Source: Haloarchaeobius amylolyticus (GTDB lineage: Archaea > Halobacteriota > Halobacteria > Halobacteriales > Natrialbaceae). Taken from it: a stretch of DNA of 64,000 bases. How positions within the stretch are numbered: position 1 is the stretch's first letter; each line of letters opens with the position of its first letter. The notes under the pieces were generated by a model. That model saw nothing but the letters and a program-made list of their open reading frames with translations, did no database searches and was not told the DNA's origin. The stretch covers positions 372,001 through 436,000 of the forward strand of contig NZ_JANHDH010000003.1 in the NCBI RefSeq assembly GCF_026616195.1, read 5' to 3'. A program made the position numbers and the translations under genes. This document shows positions 60,397-64,000 of the stretch, piece after piece.

Positions 60397-60960
60397 TTAG
60401 CCAGACGCCTGTTCCCGTTCGTTCGTGCTGGCGTGTTGCTGGCGGGCTCGTTCGTATTGTTCACGCTCTTGGCGGGCAGTCGCCCAGTCCGTGAGGTCGG
60501 CGTAGACGTCGTCGATCGATACGTCAGTGGAGGCTTCGGCTACCGCGACCGCATCGACCGCTGCCGGACTGGGAGTCTCGTAGTTGTCTTCATAGCTCGA
60601 GATCTTCGCTGTCAGCTCCTGGACGCGCCGTTGGAGTTCTTCGGTTGTATGTTCGGCGGCGAGTTGGTTGATTCGTCGCCACTCGAAGTACGCGTCGTTC
60701 CGCTCGTAGGTCGTCGGATGGCCATCGTGACGGGTGACGATTCCGAGGTTGGCGAACCACCCGAGGTATTTTCGGGCTGTCTTCGGGTCACAGTCAACCT
60801 GGTCTGCGATTGCCCGTGCCGTCGTTGGACTCCGCGTCTGCAGGATGGTTCCGTAGACGCGCTGCTCGACGTCGTCACCGCTGAAGGCATCGTCGAACGG
60901 CGGCGGACCGTCTGTTGAGTCGGATTCAGCCATGGTTGTTGTCTGGTCGTGGAAAGACAT
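60397..60960 (-). CDS. Winged-helix/coiled-coil protein, putative antitoxin of TumE-like gene
   Basis: About 178-187 residues: winged helix (TTARAIADQVDCDPKTARKY), YERNDAYFEWRRINQLAAEH, and a C-terminal coiled coil with many Gln/Arg/Glu. Paralogous to 54775 and analogous to 62120. Start ATG 60960 or 60933. The next gene begins 2 nt after its stop, so they are co-translated. Confidence 0.72.
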   Translation of the reverse strand: MSFHDQTTTMAESDSTDGPPPFDDAFSGDDVEQRVYGTILQTRSPTTARAIADQVDCDPKTARKYLGWFANLGIVTRHDGHPTTYERNDAYFEWRRINQLAAEHTTEELQRRVQELTAKISSYEDNYETPSPAAVDAVAVAEASTDVSIDDVYADLTDWATARQEREQYERARQQHASTNEREQASG

Positions 60961-61002
60961 AATTCTTGCTTCAAGGAATTATTTCCTGCTTTCTCATCTA
61001 CA

Positions 61003-61049
61003 GGCGAAGCAGGCCGAGTGCCTCGGGGCTTGACCCCGAGGCGGTTCAC
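61003..61049 (+). repeat. CCTCGGGG hairpin repeat, copy 3
   Basis: GAGTGCCTCGGGGCTTGACC followed by CCGAGGCGGTTCAC forms a perfect hairpin (CCTCGGGG-CTTGA-CCCCGAGG). Same end as at 32034 and 56019. Confidence 0.55.
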
Positions 61050-61083
61050 GCCCGCTCTTGAGTCCGATACAAAGTACGCTGTG

Positions 61084-61123
61084 TTAACCAACAGAATCAG
61101 ACTTCGTTGCTAGTGTTGGTTAA
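61084..61123. promoter_or_regulatory. TTAACCAACA inverted repeat, copy C
   Basis: Arms TTAACCAACA (61084-61093) and TGTTGGTTAA (61114-61123) with a 20-bp spacer. It overlaps the stop of the 61120 gene and lies about 125 bp upstream of the 60397 gene, from which it is separated by the hairpin repeat. Confidence 0.6.
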
Positions 61124-61578
61124 ATATACGGAGGATAGTCGCGGCGAAGCTGCCTAACCGGCTTCACGCAGAAGGTATCGTACACGCCCACTGTCTCCCC
61201 ATCCGGCGGAATCGTACTCTGTGGATTCGGCCGGGTAAGCCTGTCCACCAGTTCTTCCCGCAGTTCTTGGCGGCTGATAGTCGTCTCGTACCAGCCGACC
61301 CGTTTGTCATAGCACCGTTTTTCGAACGTCTCTCCGGTCTCGTCTGCGATGAACTGTGTCCGATTGTTTCCCCAGAGACGCGACGCTACGTACTCTGCCC
61401 CAACGTCTTCGTGGGTGAGTTCGACGAGGACGCACTCAACGAAGGTGACGATGGACATGTCGTTCCGCTCGTTCGGTACCGAAATAGAGAGCTGCGCCCA
61501 GGGGCGAGGTGTTTCGTCTGTTTGGTCTGGTGTGCTGTCGGTGCCACGGTTCAGCCGCCGCTGTCGATTGGTTTGCAT
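61120..61578 (-). CDS. Hypothetical accessory protein
   Basis: A 152-residue soluble protein with Arg-rich start (QTNRQRRLNRG), beta-rich middle (SIVTFVECVLVELTHEDVGA) and basic end VKPVRQLRRDYPPYI. No family recognised. It is served by the most symmetrical copy of the palindrome promoter. Confidence 0.6.
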   Translation of the reverse strand: MQTNRQRRLNRGTDSTPDQTDETPRPWAQLSISVPNERNDMSIVTFVECVLVELTHEDVGAEYVASRLWGNNRTQFIADETGETFEKRCYDKRVGWYETTISRQELREELVDRLTRPNPQSTIPPDGETVGVYDTFCVKPVRQLRRDYPPYI

Positions 61579-61603
61579 GGTCGTTCTCGGGGAATCTCAG
61601 GGT

Positions 61604-61632
61604 CCCCGTCACCCCTGACGGGGCGAAAAAAT
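61604..61632 (-). promoter_or_regulatory. TATA plus G/C palindrome promoter, copy 6
   Basis: Minus strand: ATTTTTTCG then CCCCGTCAGGGGTGACGGGG, with perfect 8-bp arms and GGGG between. About 51 nt before the ATG at 61578. Confidence 0.72.
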
Positions 61633-61667
61633 CTCAGCGGCGAAGATGCCTTCCAATCCAGAGAAAG

Positions 61668-62111
61668 TTAGAATTCTCTCGTCTTTCGTAGCTCTTCGGG
61701 GAGCCTGTCGAGACAGGTTTCGAGGAAGCTCAGAGGGGCTTCCACTTCGATATGCCCTGGCTCATGAATCTCTTCGCCATCGCCTTCGCGCTGGAAGTGT
61801 GTCGTCCCGAGGTCTTGATGGTCGTCGTCCTTGTGCCATCCCAAGCTGACAGCCTCGTCCGCCCAGTGGACACGCTGGACGTCTGTTCCCTCACGAGGTC
61901 GCCAGAGGACCTCCACCTTTGCCGTCTGGCGTGGGAACGATTCGCCGAGGAACATCTCTATCTGTACGTCTGCCACGACAGTCCGGGGCCGGATTCGAGA
62001 CGGTTCGTAGCGAACATCAGTGAATCCCGGAACGTTCTCCATTCGTTCTTTGAGCCGACGAAGTCCTTCACGCCGGGTGAAGCCCCGGCCTCCTGCAAGA
62101 AAGATCACCAT
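61668..62111 (-). CDS. TumE-like putative toxin, second module
   Basis: A 147-residue protein with beta strands TVVADVQIEMFLGESFPRQT, a His/Asp-rich core LGWHKDDDHQDLGTTHFQRE and the final helix PLSFLETCLDRLPEEL. The layout parallels the 59960 protein although sequence identity is low. It follows a winged-helix gene by 8 nt. Confidence 0.58.
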   Translation of the reverse strand: MVIFLAGGRGFTRREGLRRLKERMENVPGFTDVRYEPSRIRPRTVVADVQIEMFLGESFPRQTAKVEVLWRPREGTDVQRVHWADEAVSLGWHKDDDHQDLGTTHFQREGDGEEIHEPGHIEVEAPLSFLETCLDRLPEELRKTREF

Positions 62112-62119
62112 TCGTTCGA

Positions 62120-62689
62120 CTACCCTTCCTGTGGGAGCGTTTCCGACGGTCCGTTGCCGAGCGAGTCAGCACCGAGTGTCGTCAGGGAACTCTTGAGGCT
62201 GATTGCGAGTTGAACCGACTCCCGAACCTCGATGTTGTACTCCCATTCCTCGATGACATCGAGGCGCTCGCGGCGCTCTTCTCCGGAGAGGTCCTCATCT
62301 CCGATGCTCTGGCGCAGGGCTGGGAGCGATTCGACGTCGTACGTCTCTTTCCACGAGTCGATTTCGTCCCCGATGGCGCTGAGCTCTTGGGTCAGTTCGT
62401 CGAGCGTGTGCGATTCGGCAAGCTGCCGGACTTCTTTGAGGAACTGCGTGACTGTATCTGGCCTGTAGCTCGTTCCATCGCCGGTTTCGAGTTTCTTCAG
62501 GTCGCCCTGGTCGACCATTCGGTTGAGGTACTTCACAGCTGTGTCGCGAGAGACATCCGCTTCTTCGGCGATCCATCCGGCATTCCGTGCTTCGGTCCGT
62601 GTGAGTGCGACGTGCCGGACACGTTCTGCCGCGTCCATCTCGTCAGGCCACATTGGTTCTTTCTCGGTCATTAGTGGAGACTTGGTCAT
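62120..62689 (-). CDS. Winged-helix/coiled-coil protein, second TumE-like module
   Basis: Up to 189 residues: helix-turn-helix TEARNAGWIAEEADVSRDTA then VKYLNRMVDQGDLKK, followed by a long helical region (VRQLAESHTLDELTQELSAI). Similar in order to 60397 and 54775. Likely antitoxin and autoregulator. Starts at 62689, 62671 or 62653 are possible; AAATTATTAG just upstream is a TATA-like element favouring an early start. Confidence 0.68.
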   Translation of the reverse strand: MTKSPLMTEKEPMWPDEMDAAERVRHVALTRTEARNAGWIAEEADVSRDTAVKYLNRMVDQGDLKKLETGDGTSYRPDTVTQFLKEVRQLAESHTLDELTQELSAIGDEIDSWKETYDVESLPALRQSIGDEDLSGEERRERLDVIEEWEYNIEVRESVQLAISLKSSLTTLGADSLGNGPSETLPQEG

Positions 62690-62812
62690 GTGTGTACTAA
62701 TAATTTCGTGCTAGTGCTAACTATTTGGTTTACTGTGCTGGGGTGATTTCCCACCAACACGCTTGGCATGGGGGCAGGGTTCTCCGAACGCAGTTCTCTG
62801 ACCAGCAGTCGG

Positions 62813-62968
62813 CTACGTTTCGTCCGGACTGAAATCGACACGCTCGCGTGTCAGCAAGGGGTCCTCACCATCACGCAGCGGCGGCTCACCGAGGGCTTCT
62901 GGATCGAGGGACGGGGCACTCAAGAACTCCTCTAGCGCGCTGGTCCCGTCTTCGTTATCTGCCGTCAT
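62813..62968 (-). CDS. Small acidic protein
   Basis: A 51-residue frame: MTADNEDGTSALEEFLSAPS, then DPEALGEPPLRDGEDPLLTR and the end FSPDET. Strong haloarchaeal acidity and a clean ATG suggest a real small gene. Function unknown. It lies upstream of the TumE-like module in the same direction. Confidence 0.5.
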   Translation of the reverse strand: MTADNEDGTSALEEFLSAPSLDPEALGEPPLRDGEDPLLTRERVDFSPDET

Positions 62969-63102
62969 CGGTGTCCACCCTTGATGAGAGAGTAGTGGTT
63001 CGCCTGGATTAATTCCTCCGTCGTAATTTTGGTGTACTACACCCGCTGCAGTGTGGAAAACTGGCTCTGTTAAAATGTTCAGTCGCGGGTAATTTTTGGG
63101 GG

Positions 63103-63717
63103 CCGTGCTGAATACAGGGCGCGAATCGGGTACCGACCACTGGCCAACCAGAGGACGGCTGATCCGGTTGATTCAGAGGGCTGGGTCTGTCACTCGTCAT
63201 CGAGTGGGAGAGAATCACCGTGATTCTGGCACAAAGGCTTTGCCATCAGTTCATAAATAGGACACATATGGGTTCTGGAATGTGTCGGCGTCACTTTCTT
63301 GTTGGTCTCTCTGTGAGCCTCACCATGCTTGGCGGATGTGGCGAATTTACGGGGACACAACGGTACAGCGTGCGGATTCGAAACGAGACCGAACGTCCTG
63401 TTGACGGGTTTCTGAAAATTGTGTCTACTGATGGTGGGGATGTCGTTCTCGACGAGTCTCTGAATGTGGGGTCGGGCGAACAAGTAGAGTACTGGGTAGA
63501 GGAAGGCAAATATAATCTGGTGGTTACGTATAACGGAAACGAGTCCACACACATCTGGATTGCCGACGAATTAGGGTTGGACGTAGTCATACACGAAGAT
63601 GGGGTCAGTTACCCTGAATGAGCAACTCGCAGTCTCGGTCTGTCGGCGTATTCAGTGAACAGGTGGTGAAACAAACGAACGTCGGGTGCTGACTGCATCC
63701 TCTGTATCTTGCACGGA
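63103..63717. mobile_element. Small-gene cassette, copy 3
   Basis: Left block 63103-63182 (CCGTGCTGAATACAGGGCGC) and right block 63632-63717 (CATCCTCTGTATCTTGCACG) match copies 1 and 2. A CTCTGTTAAAATGTTCAG stretch at 63065-63082, like the sequence before the IS5 transposase at 35688, stands just outside. Cargo: one lipoprotein gene on the plus strand, the opposite direction to copies 1 and 2. Confidence 0.72.
63268..63621 (+). CDS. Tat-type lipoprotein, cargo of cassette 3
   Basis: A 117-residue protein: CRRHFLVGLSVSLTMLGGC gives twin arginines, hydrophobic run and lipobox. The mature part is a small beta-sandwich (YSVRIRNETERPVDGFLKIV, GSGEQVEYWVEEGKYNLVVT). Similar in type, not in sequence, to the cassette 2 lipoprotein. 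ATG 63268 or 63280. Confidence 0.72.
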   Translation: MGSGMCRRHFLVGLSVSLTMLGGCGEFTGTQRYSVRIRNETERPVDGFLKIVSTDGGDVVLDESLNVGSGEQVEYWVEEGKYNLVVTYNGNESTHIWIADELGLDVVIHEDGVSYPE

Positions 63718-63777
63718 CTTTCTGCCAAGGTCTGAGGAGCTCTATCGAGTCGAGAAACTCTATTTTCTCGCTGCTAC

Positions 63778-64000
63778 TTAGCCATCGTCACGACCAAGCA
63801 GTCGTTTCGTTCGCGAGACCAGGGACGTGGCTGGGTCCTGCCCATCGGTCTGATCGCATTCCTCGTGTTCACAGACCTCTGGTTCGTTTTCTCTGCCTTC
63901 GAGTTCTGCCTGTAGCCGCTCCACCTGGGTTTCGAGCGATTCAATCCGCTCGTCCTTCTCTTCGAGCGTTGCTTCGAGCGCTGCCACACGATCGGCCAAC
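63778..64000 (-). CDS. Coiled-coil protein, C-terminal part (truncated by window edge)
   Basis: The frame runs off the right edge. Visible: a heptad-type coiled coil (RVAALEATLEEKDERIESLE, TQVERLQAELEG), a CEHEEC metal-binding-like motif and the end TSLVSRTKRLLGRDDG. Related tails occur in haloarchaeal regulators and plasmid proteins; nothing more can be said without the N-terminus. Confidence 0.6.
   Translation of the reverse strand, partial: LADRVAALEATLEEKDERIESLETQVERLQAELEGRENEPEVCEHEECDQTDGQDPATSLVSRTKRLLGRDDG

Noticed and set aside
22875-61632. The G/C palindromes as CRISPR repeats
   Set aside because: Copies are single, kilobases apart and each sits at a promoter; there are no spacers and no cas genes.

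Overview
The window is haloarchaeal. The proteins are strongly acidic, codons in the core are GC-rich, and there are a halorhodopsin, a TFB-type transcription factor, an archaeal Orc1/Cdc6 relic, several HTH_10 (bacterio-opsin activator type) regulators and twin-arginine lipoproteins.

Positions 1-21.8 kb look like stable chromosome. They hold the tail of a sensor kinase, a tandem UspA protein, a starch/glucoside locus (alpha-amylase and glucosylglycerol-hydrolase-like GH13 enzymes facing a double-domain GH15 glucoamylase), an AEC carrier, an FAD monooxygenase, a giant multi-PAS/GAF/HTH_10 regulator, a small winged-helix protein, halorhodopsin and RNase H.

From about 21.8 kb to the right edge the DNA is accessory: lower and uneven GC, many small genes, broken genes and repeats. 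At 21.9-28.5 kb are a SWIM protein, a TFB, a tyrosine integrase and a ComEC-like lipoprotein. At 28.6-39.8 kb is a stress/redox-like island: multicopper oxidase, two paralogous membrane proteins, hydrolase, monooxygenase, TVP38 protein and an HTH_10 regulator. Five of its promoters share an AACATGT palindrome, three of them exactly 49 nt before a start codon. At 40-49 kb are a SprT-like protease, a triplicated matrixin-like lipoprotein and a PolB operon. At 49.8-64 kb are a dead Orc1/Cdc6, an ArdC-like peptidase, HEPN/MNT, TumE-like and UPF0175/PIN toxin-antitoxin modules, an OB-fold protein and a very structured non-coding stretch.

Four repeat systems tie the accessory region together. First, six promoters carry a G/C palindrome directly after the TATA box, ahead of the SWIM, TFB, integrase, ArdC-like and two small genes. 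Second, three TTAACCAACA inverted repeats occur, two of them upstream of tfb and int. Third, three 0.5-0.8 kb cassettes have the same left and right ends but different single small genes; one sits in the chromosomal part. Fourth, three copies of a CCTCGGGG hairpin resemble IS200/IS605-type or PATE ends. The Orc1 gene is broken at three places, one gene of the PolB operon carries an in-frame amber, the IS5 transposase and a PIN toxin are frameshifted. This fits an old integrated plasmid or virus whose replication module has decayed. Its right boundary is not visible.
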